From contig JAISRS010000237.1 of assembly GCA_031273485.1 (NCBI GenBank), positions 1 to 6,973 on the forward strand: a stretch of DNA of 6,973 bases, read 5' to 3'. Below, piece by piece: positions 1 to 6,973 of the stretch. The notes below the pieces were generated by a model. It was not told the DNA's origin, ran no database searches, and saw only the letters and a program-made list of their open reading frames with translations. A program made the translations under genes and the position numbers. Positions within the stretch are counted from its first letter, which is position 1, and each line of letters begins with the position of its first letter. This DNA is from Prevotellaceae bacterium (GTDB taxonomy: Bacteria; Bacteroidota; Bacteroidia; Bacteroidales; UBA932).

Positions 1-533
1 GCTATGGCAGCCAGCACGATTCCCTTTCTTGTATTTTGATTTGCAGAGCCTTTACTATTTTTTCCTGAAGCAATTCCATTACATATTATCGCTATTACAA
101 TTAATGCAACTCCAATAAACAGCAACACAGGATCGCCTTTTGGCGTACTGAAATAATTTATAAAAACTCCTAACACCAATGCCAAACCAACGCCTAACGG
201 AAACGCTACAGCCATGCCTGCTATTGATACAGATGCTGCCAACAATATATTGGATGCGTTAAATATAATTCCGCCAATAAATGCACTTAACACATGACGA
301 CCTTCAACCTGTTGAATATCGTCAATAAAACCTCTACCCAAACTACCAATACTTCCTAAAGTAAATGCCATTATAACAGCAAACACCAATATGCCAATAG
401 TATAATCCCAGTAAAACAATTCGTATCTCCATGTTTTTCCTGCCAATTTCTGAGTATTTCCCCACGAGCCCCAACAGAGCATCGTAATAAAGCAAAATAA
501 TATTGCTAATGAATAATTTTCAATGATAAACAT
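1..533 (-). CDS. Inner-membrane permease, ureide permease/GRP sugar transporter type (DMT superfamily), 3' end cut by window edge
   Basis: Open frame from the ATG at 533 to the left edge, giving 177 residues with no stop; it is too close to the edge to be closed. The protein is very hydrophobic, with about five membrane segments near residues 8-25, 44-62, 82-103, 105-127 and 137-156. It carries the landmarks I associate with Bacteroidota proteins of the ureide permease (Pfam Ureide_perm) / GRP sugar transporter type: CWGSWGNTQKL (20-30), FYWDY (40-44), LGSIG (59-63), GGIIFNASNILL (87-98), and AFPLGVGLALVLG (110-122). The family has about 10 helices in two repeats of five, so roughly the first half is present and the polar stretch 157-171 would be the central cytoplasmic or periplasmic loop. 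It starts 11 bp after the ADP-ribosylglycohydrolase gene, so it is co-transcribed. With a ribokinase in the same operon, ribose or a nucleoside is the likely cargo; this is inferred from context, as the family also includes plant ureide and other DMT carriers. Confidence 0.85.
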   Translation of the reverse strand, partial: MFIIENYSLAILFCFITMLCWGSWGNTQKLAGKTWRYELFYWDYTIGILVFAVIMAFTLGSIGSLGRGFIDDIQQVEGRHVLSAFIGGIIFNASNILLAASVSIAGMAVAFPLGVGLALVLGVFINYFSTPKGDPVLLFIGVALIVIAIICNGIASGKNSKGSANQNTRKGIVLAAI

Positions 534-544
534 AATCTTATTTT

Positions 545-2125
545 TTAATTTAGTTGATGATTATTTACAAGCGGTTTGTCGGAATATATAATTACATCAC
601 GAAAATTTACGGAAATACCTTCTTCGGGATTTAACCATTCAAAGGTTACCGTATGCATTTGTTCTGGTAATTGATATTTCCAGAATATTTCGTTACGCCT
701 TGTACGATAATTGACAGGCAAACTTACAGTTTCAACTTCTTTGCCATCTAAAGTTACCAAAACTTTGGCGATATAATCTGCATCGCGTAGATTAGCGTTG
801 TTTCTTCCGCCGCTTCCTGCCGAAACATTGCCTTTGAATACAACGCCTGTGCCTTCAAAAACAAATTCTCCGACATCGGTTATTCTTTTACGCAGCGCTC
901 TGTTTTCTATCGGATATAAACCTTCAAACGCCATTTCGTAACGCACAGGAACAGGTTTTTGACAAACTATGGTAATATTCTCTCCATCAACTTTGCCGCC
1001 ACCACGTTCTATTACCTGAATAGCCTGTTCAAAACTCATTTTATAAGCTTTGTTCAGCGAAATATCAGTATAAGCAAAATTCATATCTTCCACTTCATGC
1101 AGATTTTTCATCCAGTATTCGGAAATATTATCATAACCAAGTATAACGCCTAAAATTCCTGCTACAGAAGCAGGATTACAGTCGGAATCTTGTCCGCAGC
1201 GAGTAGCAATATCCATTGTTTTATAAAAATCACCTTCGCCGTAAAGCAAGCCTATCAGTATATAAGCGCTATTAATGATTGCATCGATATTAAATGGAAC
1301 AAAAACTCCATCAGGGCATCCGATATCGGAACTCCATTTTTTTTCACATTCAAACCATGTTCTTTTCCAATCATCCGGAAATTGTTTATGCCAAGATATT
1401 ACATCATTCATACATTGATAATAATGACTATTTTCTGGAATAGTTTTTAATGCTTCCGTTACAATAAACTCAATGTCATCGGAAATAAAGGCTAATGTGT
1501 ACATGGCTCCTACATATACTCCTCCATACCATCCATCTCCATAGTTCATAATGTGACCAACTTTGTCGGAAATCTCGGATGCTGTATTTGGCATTCCTGG
1601 CGACATAAGCCCTGCATAGTCTGCCTCTATTTGATAATCAATGTCATCGGCATGCGGATTATTTAGCCAATGTCCCGATTGAGGAGGCATAATTCCGTTA
1701 AGAATATTATAACGTGCCGATTGATTTGCATGCCAGAGCGTATATCCTGCCGTTGCAAAAGCCATTGCCAAAGAATCAACAGGAGCATCTATACCCAAAC
1801 GTGCAAAAACATCTACAAAAGTAAGATCCATATAAATATCATCATAAAGTCCGGGAGTATTTTCATACCAATGTTTAATATATCCATCGTGCCAGTCTAT
1901 CGGAATATAATCCTGAATCATTGTACCGTTGTAACGAAATTCCGTAGGTCCTCCGTAAGTACATCCTATCGTTTGTCCTGCCCAACCTCCTTTTATTTTA
2001 TCCAGAAGTTGGGATTTTGTAATGGTATAAGTTTTCGGAATATCCGAAGACGATGTGTTGTTTGAACAGCCTGCAGTCAGCAACATGATAACAGTACAGG
2101 CAAATAATAAAGTTATTTTTTTCAT
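545..2125 (-). CDS. Exported lipoprotein of the ADP-ribosylglycohydrolase (ADPRH/DraG) family with C-terminal beta domain
   Basis: 526 residues from an ATG. The N-terminus is a lipoprotein signal peptide: MKK, a hydrophobic stretch, then LTAGC with the lipidated Cys at 20. Residues about 36-375 match the ADP-ribosylglycohydrolase family: a glycine-rich opening (GGWAGQTIGCTYGG, 46-59), the first acidic metal motif as LYDDIYMD (93-100), YGDGWYGGVYVGAMY (195-209), and the second metal motif as GQDSDCNPAS (311-320). Asp95, Asp96, Asp313 and Asp315 are retained. The flanking threonines usual in ADPRH/DraG enzymes (TDDT and DxDT) are replaced by Tyr94, Ile97 and Cys316. Residues about 381-526 form an extra beta-rich domain with VLVTLDGKEVETVSLP (455-470) and HTVTFEWLNP (491-500), resembling a galactose-binding or jelly-roll accessory module. 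Known family members are mostly cytosolic and hydrolyse ADP-ribose links. An exported copy beside SusC/D and ribokinase probably frees ribose from nucleosides or ADP-ribose-like nutrients. The family call is strong; the substrate is inferred. Confidence 0.88.
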   Translation of the reverse strand: MKKITLLFACTVIMLLTAGCSNNTSSSDIPKTYTITKSQLLDKIKGGWAGQTIGCTYGGPTEFRYNGTMIQDYIPIDWHDGYIKHWYENTPGLYDDIYMDLTFVDVFARLGIDAPVDSLAMAFATAGYTLWHANQSARYNILNGIMPPQSGHWLNNPHADDIDYQIEADYAGLMSPGMPNTASEISDKVGHIMNYGDGWYGGVYVGAMYTLAFISDDIEFIVTEALKTIPENSHYYQCMNDVISWHKQFPDDWKRTWFECEKKWSSDIGCPDGVFVPFNIDAIINSAYILIGLLYGEGDFYKTMDIATRCGQDSDCNPASVAGILGVILGYDNISEYWMKNLHEVEDMNFAYTDISLNKAYKMSFEQAIQVIERGGGKVDGENITIVCQKPVPVRYEMAFEGLYPIENRALRKRITDVGEFVFEGTGVVFKGNVSAGSGGRNNANLRDADYIAKVLVTLDGKEVETVSLPVNYRTRRNEIFWKYQLPEQMHTVTFEWLNPEEGISVNFRDVIIYSDKPLVNNHQLN

Positions 2126-2146
2126 TTATTTTGTTTTTTAATCATA
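2126..2146 (-). promoter_or_regulatory. A-rich translation start region without Shine-Dalgarno, upstream of the hydrolase gene
   Basis: The 21-bp spacer between the ribokinase stop and the hydrolase ATG reads AAAAAACAAAATAA just before the start codon on the minus strand. It has no GGAG-like motif. SD-less starts with A-rich leaders are typical of Bacteroidota and support the ATG at 2125 as the start. It is too short to hold a separate promoter with much likelihood. Confidence 0.5.
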
Positions 2147-3055
2147 TTAAATATCTACTTCATTTCTATATGGCACAGATGATTGCGCCCCTTCGCGAGT
2201 AACGGATATTGCGGCTGTTTTACATGCAAATCTTACGGCATCTACAATAGATCTGTTTTCAGCCAACGCTACCGCTAATGCACCGTTAAATACATCTCCT
2301 GCGGCAGTGGTGTCTATGGCTTTAACTTTGTATGCATCGACAATTTCGTTTGTGTTTTGATTATGCACCAAAGCGCCTCTGTCTCCCATTGTGATAATAA
2401 CATTATCAACGCCCATATCTGCTATTTTTTTAGCCGCTTCAAATGCCGATTTGTCATCTGTTATTGCTATTCCAGATATCATTTCCGATTCTGTTTCATT
2501 CGGCGTTATAATGTATAAGTTACTTATCAGTTCCGGCGAAAGCGGTTGTGCCGGCGCCGGATTTAAAATAACTTTTTTATTTTTGGCGTTAGCCATTTTT
2601 GCTACATACTCCACTGTTTCTATCGGAATTTCCAATTGCATTAAAATAATATCCGCTTCTTCTATTGCTTCTTTTGCTTTTGCTACATCTTCAAGTAAAA
2701 GATTTGCATTAGCGCCGGAAGCTACAGCTATACAATTTTCTGCATCTGCATCTACAGTTATAAGAGCTACTCCCGAAGGATTTTTTGAATCCAGCAATAC
2801 ATACGAAGTATCTATTCCTTCTTCTTCAAACAACTGATGCGCTTGATGCCCGAAAACATCGCTGCCTGTCTTGCAAATAAACGCAACTTGCCCGCCAAGA
2901 CGCGCTACAGTTACAGCCTGATTAGCGCCTTTTCCTCCTGGATTCATAAAAAAATTACCGCCAATAACTGTTTCGCCCGGTCGAGGCAAATGTTCCGTTT
3001 TTATAACCATATCCGTATTAGAACTACCTACTACTAAAATTTTTTGTACACTCAT
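2147..3055 (-). CDS. rbsK: Ribokinase (PfkB family)
   Basis: 302 residues from the ATG at 3055; E. coli RbsK is 309. The frame stays open to a TTG at 3061 (two more codons), but the ATG gives the family-like start MSVQKILVVGSSNTD and is preferred. It is a cytosolic enzyme that phosphorylates D-ribose with ATP to ribose 5-phosphate, feeding the pentose phosphate pathway and PRPP. PfkB signature 1 is GGKGANQAV (40-48) and signature 2 is DTTAAGDVFNG (248-258), with Asp254 the catalytic base. The sugar-contacting residues known from E. coli RbsK (Asn14, Asp16, the GGKGAN loop with Asn46, Glu143, Asp255) all appear one position earlier (Asn13, Asp15, Asn45, Glu142, Asp254), which favours true ribose specificity over another PfkB sugar. 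Asp248 and Thr250 match the monovalent-cation site, and TPNETE (184-189) is the nucleotide-side motif. It lies 33 bp after susD and 21 bp before the hydrolase gene, so the operon probably ends in free cytosolic ribose. Deoxyribokinase activity cannot be excluded. Confidence 0.92.
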   Translation of the reverse strand: MSVQKILVVGSSNTDMVIKTEHLPRPGETVIGGNFFMNPGGKGANQAVTVARLGGQVAFICKTGSDVFGHQAHQLFEEEGIDTSYVLLDSKNPSGVALITVDADAENCIAVASGANANLLLEDVAKAKEAIEEADIILMQLEIPIETVEYVAKMANAKNKKVILNPAPAQPLSPELISNLYIITPNETESEMISGIAITDDKSAFEAAKKIADMGVDNVIITMGDRGALVHNQNTNEIVDAYKVKAIDTTAAGDVFNGALAVALAENRSIVDAVRFACKTAAISVTREGAQSSVPYRNEVDI

Positions 3056-3088
3056 ATTCAAAATTAAGATATATGTAAAATAATGTTG

Positions 3089-4609
3089 TTAATTCGTGTA
3101 ACCTGTATTTTGAACGAGATTACTATTGTTCGTCATAGCTCGCGTCGGTATGGGAAATAATTCTGTGTGATTGTCGGCTTCTGCCGGTTTAAAATCGCGT
3201 GCTTCAGTCCATTTTCCAAAACGAATCATGTCCTGACGACGTGAACCTTCCCAAGCAAATTCGCGTCCCCGTTCTGCATATATTTCATCAAGCGTTAAAT
3301 CACTTGCTGCATAATCGGATAACCCTGTGCGTCCTCTTACTTCATTGAATAACGGAACGGCAAGATTGGCTTTGCCTTGACGTACCAAAGCTTCTCCTTT
3401 CATCATTAAAATGTCGGCATATCTATATACTACATAATCATTACTCATACATTCGCCCTGAAGTCCGTTTTCGTATTCATATTTTGCAAAACGCACGCCC
3501 TGATTATGACCGGCAGGATTAGACATATCAAACAGCGAATTTATTTCGGGTGTAAAATCAACCTGCCATCCGTACCACAAGAGCGGAGCTCCCGATGCCT
3601 CGTATTGAGGTCCATAAAGCCATGTGTTACTTCTGTAATCGTTGTTTAAGTCAAATGTTTCAAAAAAACTTTGCGAAGTACAGAATCCATTCCATGTTTC
3701 GTCAAGAATTCCAAATGTTCTTACACTTTCCCAATGAAGGGTAAGTTGATGGAAACGGAAACAGCGCGACCAGCCACCTCCATTTGCATAGACCTTGTCA
3801 TATACTATTGCAAAAATATTTTCTTTTGATGATTGATTATTCACTTTAAAATTAGTAAAATAATCATTTTCAAGTTCAAGAGTGTTTAAGTTTATAATTG
3901 TGTCGCAGGCTGCAATAGTTTCATCCCAACGTGCAGTACCAAACCATTTTTCGGAATTAAGATACATTTTTGCCAAAATAGCATAAGCAAATGGTTTTGT
4001 TGCCCTTCCGTAGCTATCTGATGGGGAATTTGGAAGCAAGCCCGCATTATCTTTTATTTCTCCTTCAAGGAAAGAAAATATTTCGGCTCTTGATTTTTGC
4101 AACGGCACGCTTACATCGGTAAAATCTATTGTAAACGGTATATTTCCGAACAGATCTATGGCGTTAAAATAAAACCATGCGCGCATCACTTTAATTTCGG
4201 CGATCATACTTTCTTTAACGGAAAAATCAAGCGTTGCCTGCGAAAATTCATACAATATCTGGTTACATAACGATATTCCCGTAAACAGGAATGTCCATGT
4301 TTGATAGATATTATCATGCGCAGGAGTGAATGTGTGCGCATGAAGGTCACGCCAAACGCCGCCATCATCCCATTGATTGAATTCGCGGAAAGGACTTAAT
4401 GCCTCATCTGTCGAGACAGTGATTGTTCCCCAAATATTATAATAATGGGTGTATCCAAGCAGGTGGCTGTAAACCCTGCCTGCGCTCATCAAAAATTCTT
4501 CTTCGGTTGTAAAGAATTTATCGGATGGGATTGATGAATATATTGTTTCATCCAAATTAGTACACGAAAAAATTGATAGTGTAAAAACTATTATTAATAT
4601 CTTTTTCAT
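3089..4609 (-). CDS. SusD/RagB-family outer-membrane substrate-binding lipoprotein
   Basis: 506 residues from an ATG, normal length for the family. It begins with a lipoprotein signal peptide (MKK, hydrophobic core, IFSC with Cys16), followed by TNLDETIYSSIPSDKFF, a typical SusD mature start with acids soon after the Cys, consistent with surface display. The SusD-like N-terminal region (about 17-220) shows EIKVMRAWFYFNAIDLFGNIPF (138-159) and GRATKPFAYAILAKMYL (201-217), parts of the TPR-like helical scaffold. The RagB/SusD C-terminal region shows YRYADILMMKGEAL (395-408), FNEVRGRTGL (421-430), ERGREFAWEGSRRQDMIRFGKW (446-467) and the closing LFPIPTRAM...NLVQNTGY (484-504). SusD proteins cap the SusC barrel as a hinged lid and bind the nutrient. 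It sits 21 bp after susC, the standard pairing. Aromatic residues are plentiful (for example WLYGPQY 330-336 and LLWYGW 343-348), but the ligand cannot be read from sequence; the neighbours suggest a ribose-containing compound. Confidence 0.96.
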   Translation of the reverse strand: MKKILIIVFTLSIFSCTNLDETIYSSIPSDKFFTTEEEFLMSAGRVYSHLLGYTHYYNIWGTITVSTDEALSPFREFNQWDDGGVWRDLHAHTFTPAHDNIYQTWTFLFTGISLCNQILYEFSQATLDFSVKESMIAEIKVMRAWFYFNAIDLFGNIPFTIDFTDVSVPLQKSRAEIFSFLEGEIKDNAGLLPNSPSDSYGRATKPFAYAILAKMYLNSEKWFGTARWDETIAACDTIINLNTLELENDYFTNFKVNNQSSKENIFAIVYDKVYANGGGWSRCFRFHQLTLHWESVRTFGILDETWNGFCTSQSFFETFDLNNDYRSNTWLYGPQYEASGAPLLWYGWQVDFTPEINSLFDMSNPAGHNQGVRFAKYEYENGLQGECMSNDYVVYRYADILMMKGEALVRQGKANLAVPLFNEVRGRTGLSDYAASDLTLDEIYAERGREFAWEGSRRQDMIRFGKWTEARDFKPAEADNHTELFPIPTRAMTNNSNLVQNTGYTN

Positions 4610-4630
4610 AATTTATTTATTTTTATTTCA
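4610..4630 (-). promoter_or_regulatory. AT-only style spacer and translation start region between susC and susD
   Basis: The 21-bp gap reads, on the minus strand, almost entirely A and T (AAATAAAAATAAATAAATT directly before the ATG) with a single G at its upstream edge. There is no Shine-Dalgarno motif and no hairpin, so susC and susD should be translated from one message by SD-less initiation as is usual in Bacteroidota. Confidence 0.45.
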
Positions 4631-6973
4631 TTAAAATGTTACTTTAACACCTAATACAAATGTTTTTGTACGCGGATAAAAATCGTACCAGTCAATACCA
4701 GGCTGAAGTCCCGACAAACTTATTTCGGGATCAATTCCTTTGTATTTGGTAATAGTAAAAAGATTTTGCCCTGTAAGATATATCCGCAATTTGGATATAT
4801 ACGGAGATTTTATCGAAAGATTATATCCTATTGTAATATTATCGAGTTTTAAGTAAGAGCCATCTTCGATAAAACGTGATGAATAGTATGCTCCGCCTAT
4901 GTAGTCGCTGTCTAAAGACGATTTAAGGATATTTTTTGTTCCCAAATAAGCAGGTCCTTCGTAATATACTCTTGTTTGATTAAGTACCTCATTGCCTATT
5001 GAACCTCTCAAAAGAAATCCGAAATCGAAATTTTTGTACGTGAAAGTATTTTGCAATGAAAAAATAAAATCGGGATAAGCATTGCCTATAATTTGATAAT
5101 CGGCAGAGGTAATTCCATCTACGCCATCCAAATCTTCGTATATGGCTCCTCCGTTACCGTCGAGACCAAGAAATTTGGGACCATAGAAATTACCAAGCGA
5201 CCAACCTTCTTCTATCCTCATAGTGTAAATTTTTAAATCATCGCCAAAATAGCCTAAATCAATAGCGTCCATAGCGTAAATATCATTAGAAAAACTTACC
5301 AACTTATTGGTGTTATGACTTAAAGTTCCTGTTACATACCATTTAAAATTTTTTGTTACATAAGGCATACCTGATATAGTTAATTCAATACCTTTATTGT
5401 CGATAGTTCCCACATTTGCAAATGTAGAACTGTAAAGATTGGGAGGAACAGGTACGGAGTATGTATATAACAAATCGGTTGTACGGCGGTTATAAAAATC
5501 AAAATTTACATTCAGACGATTATCTAGAATAGCGGCATCAAAACCAATATTTAATTCCTGCTTTTTCTCCCATCTCAAATCAGAATTCGGATTACGTCCC
5601 GGTTCATAAGTGCTAAGCCAAGTTCCATTGTAATAAAAATTGGATGAACCTTTTCGCAAAATAGCAAGCGATTGATAATTTCCTATTTCTTGGTTTCCCG
5701 TAACTCCAAAACCTGCCCTCAATTTAATGTCATTTACCCATTTCACATCTTTCATAAACGATTCGTTTGAAAGCCTCCAACCGACACTTACTCCGGGGAA
5801 TATACCCCACTTATGGTTAGCACCAAAGCGAGAAGATCCTTCATGACGTAACGATGCTGTAAGAAGATATTTCTCTTTATAGTTATACATTACTCTGCTA
5901 AAAAACGAAATAAGTTTGCTCGATGACTTTGAACTTGACATGGTTGCCAAACCATCATTTATTGCAGAACCTGCTCCTATATTGTAAAACGAAAACAGGT
6001 CAGTATCAAACATATAGTTCATTGCATCGTAAGATTCTCCCCACTGTTCGCTATACGAATAACCTAATATTGCCTGTATTCTGTGACCGTTAAACAAAGT
6101 GGAATAATCCAAATAAGATTCTAACGATTTATATTTACCATGATTATTATAGGTTTCTGCATAACCATTGTTACCAATGCCTATAGGATAGTATTTGCCA
6201 TAATAGTGTCCATAACGGTCGCTGCTTTCTGTAAAAGATACAAGAGCATTTGCTTTAAGACCATTAATAATAGACAATGACGCATTTATACTTCCTGTAA
6301 ATAGTTTGCGCAGACTCGAATCATCGTATTGCTCAAGCATAGCCACAGGATTATAATATTCCATAGCGCCCACATAGTAATAATTTCCATATTGGGCAGG
6401 CGTATTTTCGTCGGCATATACCGGCTCTGTAGGATTGTGAAACATGGCTTGGCGCAGAATATAAGTATCGGCATAAGCGCTTCTTGATGTAGAATACGCA
6501 ACATTGTAGTCCAATTTAAGGCGATCATTAACAAGCATTTGTGAGATATTTGCTCTTGTTCTTAAACTTTCCTTACTGCTTTTTTGCACAAGTCCTTGGT
6601 CTTTTGTCCACGAAAGAGCGGCACGGTAACTAAGCGAACGCGTACCTCCCGAAGAAGACAATTCGTAATTCTGCGTTAAAGGCGACTGCGTAACCTGGTC
6701 AAACCAATCGGTAGATGCTCCGTGATCAGCGCTGTTACTCATTCCGTACTTATTAAGAGCAGCACGAAATTCATCGGCAGTAAGCATTTCCGGCTTTTTA
6801 TCAACCGTTTGAAAAGCTACATAAGATGAAAATTCCAACTTGTTTACACCTGGAGCTGCCTTTTTGGTAGTTACCAGAATGACGCCATTCGTAGCGCGCG
6901 TACCATAAATGGCAGCCGCAGAGCCATCTTTCAAAACATCTATTGTTTGAATTTCATGAGAACTCAAACTTGC
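4631..6973 (-). CDS. SusC/RagA-family TonB-dependent outer-membrane transporter, N-terminus beyond window edge
   Basis: The frame is open from the right edge (first codon GCA at 6973-6971) to the stop at 4631, giving 780 residues. The TTG at 6967 is an internal leucine, not a start. SusC proteins are about 1000 residues, so roughly 200 are missing: signal peptide, carboxypeptidase-like beta domain, TonB box and the first part of the plug. The visible part opens with the end of the plug, carrying the hallmark VLKDGSAAAIYGTRATNGVILVTTKK (13-38). The 22-strand barrel follows, with SusC landmarks LLTASLRHEGSSRFG, KWGIFPGVSVGWRLSNESFMK, LRAGFGVTGNQEIGNYQ, DLRWEKKQELNIGFD and NVGTIDNKGIELTISG. The chain ends in FVLGVKVTF, the terminal aromatic strand used for outer-membrane insertion. 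It imports oligomeric or small nutrients across the outer membrane using TonB-ExbBD energy, with the downstream SusD as its lid. Reading frame is intact throughout. Substrate is inferred from the operon (ribose, nucleoside or ADP-ribose type). Confidence 0.96.
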   Translation of the reverse strand, partial: ASLSSHEIQTIDVLKDGSAAAIYGTRATNGVILVTTKKAAPGVNKLEFSSYVAFQTVDKKPEMLTADEFRAALNKYGMSNSADHGASTDWFDQVTQSPLTQNYELSSSGGTRSLSYRAALSWTKDQGLVQKSSKESLRTRANISQMLVNDRLKLDYNVAYSTSRSAYADTYILRQAMFHNPTEPVYADENTPAQYGNYYYVGAMEYYNPVAMLEQYDDSSLRKLFTGSINASLSIINGLKANALVSFTESSDRYGHYYGKYYPIGIGNNGYAETYNNHGKYKSLESYLDYSTLFNGHRIQAILGYSYSEQWGESYDAMNYMFDTDLFSFYNIGAGSAINDGLATMSSSKSSSKLISFFSRVMYNYKEKYLLTASLRHEGSSRFGANHKWGIFPGVSVGWRLSNESFMKDVKWVNDIKLRAGFGVTGNQEIGNYQSLAILRKGSSNFYYNGTWLSTYEPGRNPNSDLRWEKKQELNIGFDAAILDNRLNVNFDFYNRRTTDLLYTYSVPVPPNLYSSTFANVGTIDNKGIELTISGMPYVTKNFKWYVTGTLSHNTNKLVSFSNDIYAMDAIDLGYFGDDLKIYTMRIEEGWSLGNFYGPKFLGLDGNGGAIYEDLDGVDGITSADYQIIGNAYPDFIFSLQNTFTYKNFDFGFLLRGSIGNEVLNQTRVYYEGPAYLGTKNILKSSLDSDYIGGAYYSSRFIEDGSYLKLDNITIGYNLSIKSPYISKLRIYLTGQNLFTITKYKGIDPEISLSGLQPGIDWYDFYPRTKTFVLGVKVTF

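Larger units (their letters stand above)
1..6973 (-). other. Putative ribose/nucleoside-scavenging operon (polysaccharide-utilization-locus type)
   Basis: Five genes face the same way with spacers of 21, 33, 21 and 11 bp and no recognisable terminator between them: susC-like, susD-like, ribokinase, exported ADP-ribosylglycohydrolase-family lipoprotein, and inner-membrane permease. Together they cover outer-membrane uptake, release of ribose, inner-membrane transport and phosphorylation. From memory the set resembles the rbs ribose-use locus of Bacteroides thetaiotaomicron. No regulator (hybrid two-component system, LacI/NTF-type repressor or ECF sigma/anti-sigma pair) lies in the window, and both ends are cut, so the operon limits and control are unknown. 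No stretch above 300 bp lacks a gene. Confidence 0.75.

Noticed and set aside
959..2065. Three plus-strand open frames (959-1153, 1190-1450, 1670-2065)
   Set aside because: They lie entirely opposite the hydrolase gene, have biased Ile/Cys/Arg-rich composition and match no family; they are antisense shadows.
2391..3037. Plus-strand open frames opposite ribokinase (2391-2837, 2837-3037)
   Set aside because: The Ser/Ala/Ile-rich translation mirrors the ribokinase codons; no domain, and the opposite strand holds a fully conserved enzyme.
3056..3088. Possible terminator or attenuator hairpin between susD and ribokinase
   Set aside because: The 33-bp gap is AT-rich with no GC stem or U-tract, so no structure can be supported.
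4778..4800. Perfect 8-bp inverted repeat (ATATATCC / GGATATAT) with a 7-nt loop
   Set aside because: It lies inside the coding sequence for the last SusC barrel strands, is AT-rich and has no poly-T tail on the transcribed strand; chance is the simplest explanation.
6286..6534. Minus-strand 82-residue frame inside the SusC gene
   Set aside because: It overlaps the SusC gene in another frame, and the SusC reading there is continuous and family-like.
6965..6967. TTG as a start codon for the SusC-like gene
   Set aside because: The frame continues upstream to the window edge (Ala-Ser-Leu), and the translation begins in the middle of the plug domain, so the gene is cut by the window rather than short.

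Overview
The window is a tightly packed, single-direction gene cluster on the minus strand, so transcription runs from high to low coordinates. It looks like part of a Bacteroidota genome, most likely Bacteroidales. Three things support this: a SusC/SusD outer-membrane pair, which is essentially confined to that phylum; AT-rich DNA; and start codons preceded by A/T-rich spacers with no Shine-Dalgarno motif. Species cannot be told from this sequence.

In transcription order the layout is: (1) a SusC-type TonB-dependent transporter that runs off the right edge, so its N-terminus is missing (6973-4631); (2) its SusD-type substrate-binding lipoprotein (4609-3089); (3) a ribokinase of the PfkB family (3055-2147; the start is probably the ATG at 3055, not the TTG at 3061); (4) an exported lipoprotein of the ADP-ribosylglycohydrolase family with an extra C-terminal beta-rich domain (2125-545); (5) the first half of an inner-membrane permease of the ureide permease/GRP sugar transporter type in the DMT superfamily, cut by the left edge (533-1). 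Spacers are only 21, 33, 21 and 11 bp. No terminator, internal promoter, RNA gene, mobile element or CRISPR was seen, so the five genes are probably one operon whose promoter lies beyond the right edge.

The genes read as a complete import route for a ribose-containing nutrient. SusC/SusD would bring nucleosides, ADP-ribose-type compounds or ribose across the outer membrane. The lipoprotein hydrolase would release ribose by cutting the bond at C1. The permease would move ribose across the inner membrane, and ribokinase would make ribose 5-phosphate. This layout closely resembles, from memory, the ribose-utilization (rbs) locus described in Bacteroides thetaiotaomicron, so the system class is probably known. 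The least explained part is the hydrolase: it keeps the acidic residues of the family's metal site but lacks its usual threonines, is exported, and carries an uncharacterised C-terminal domain.
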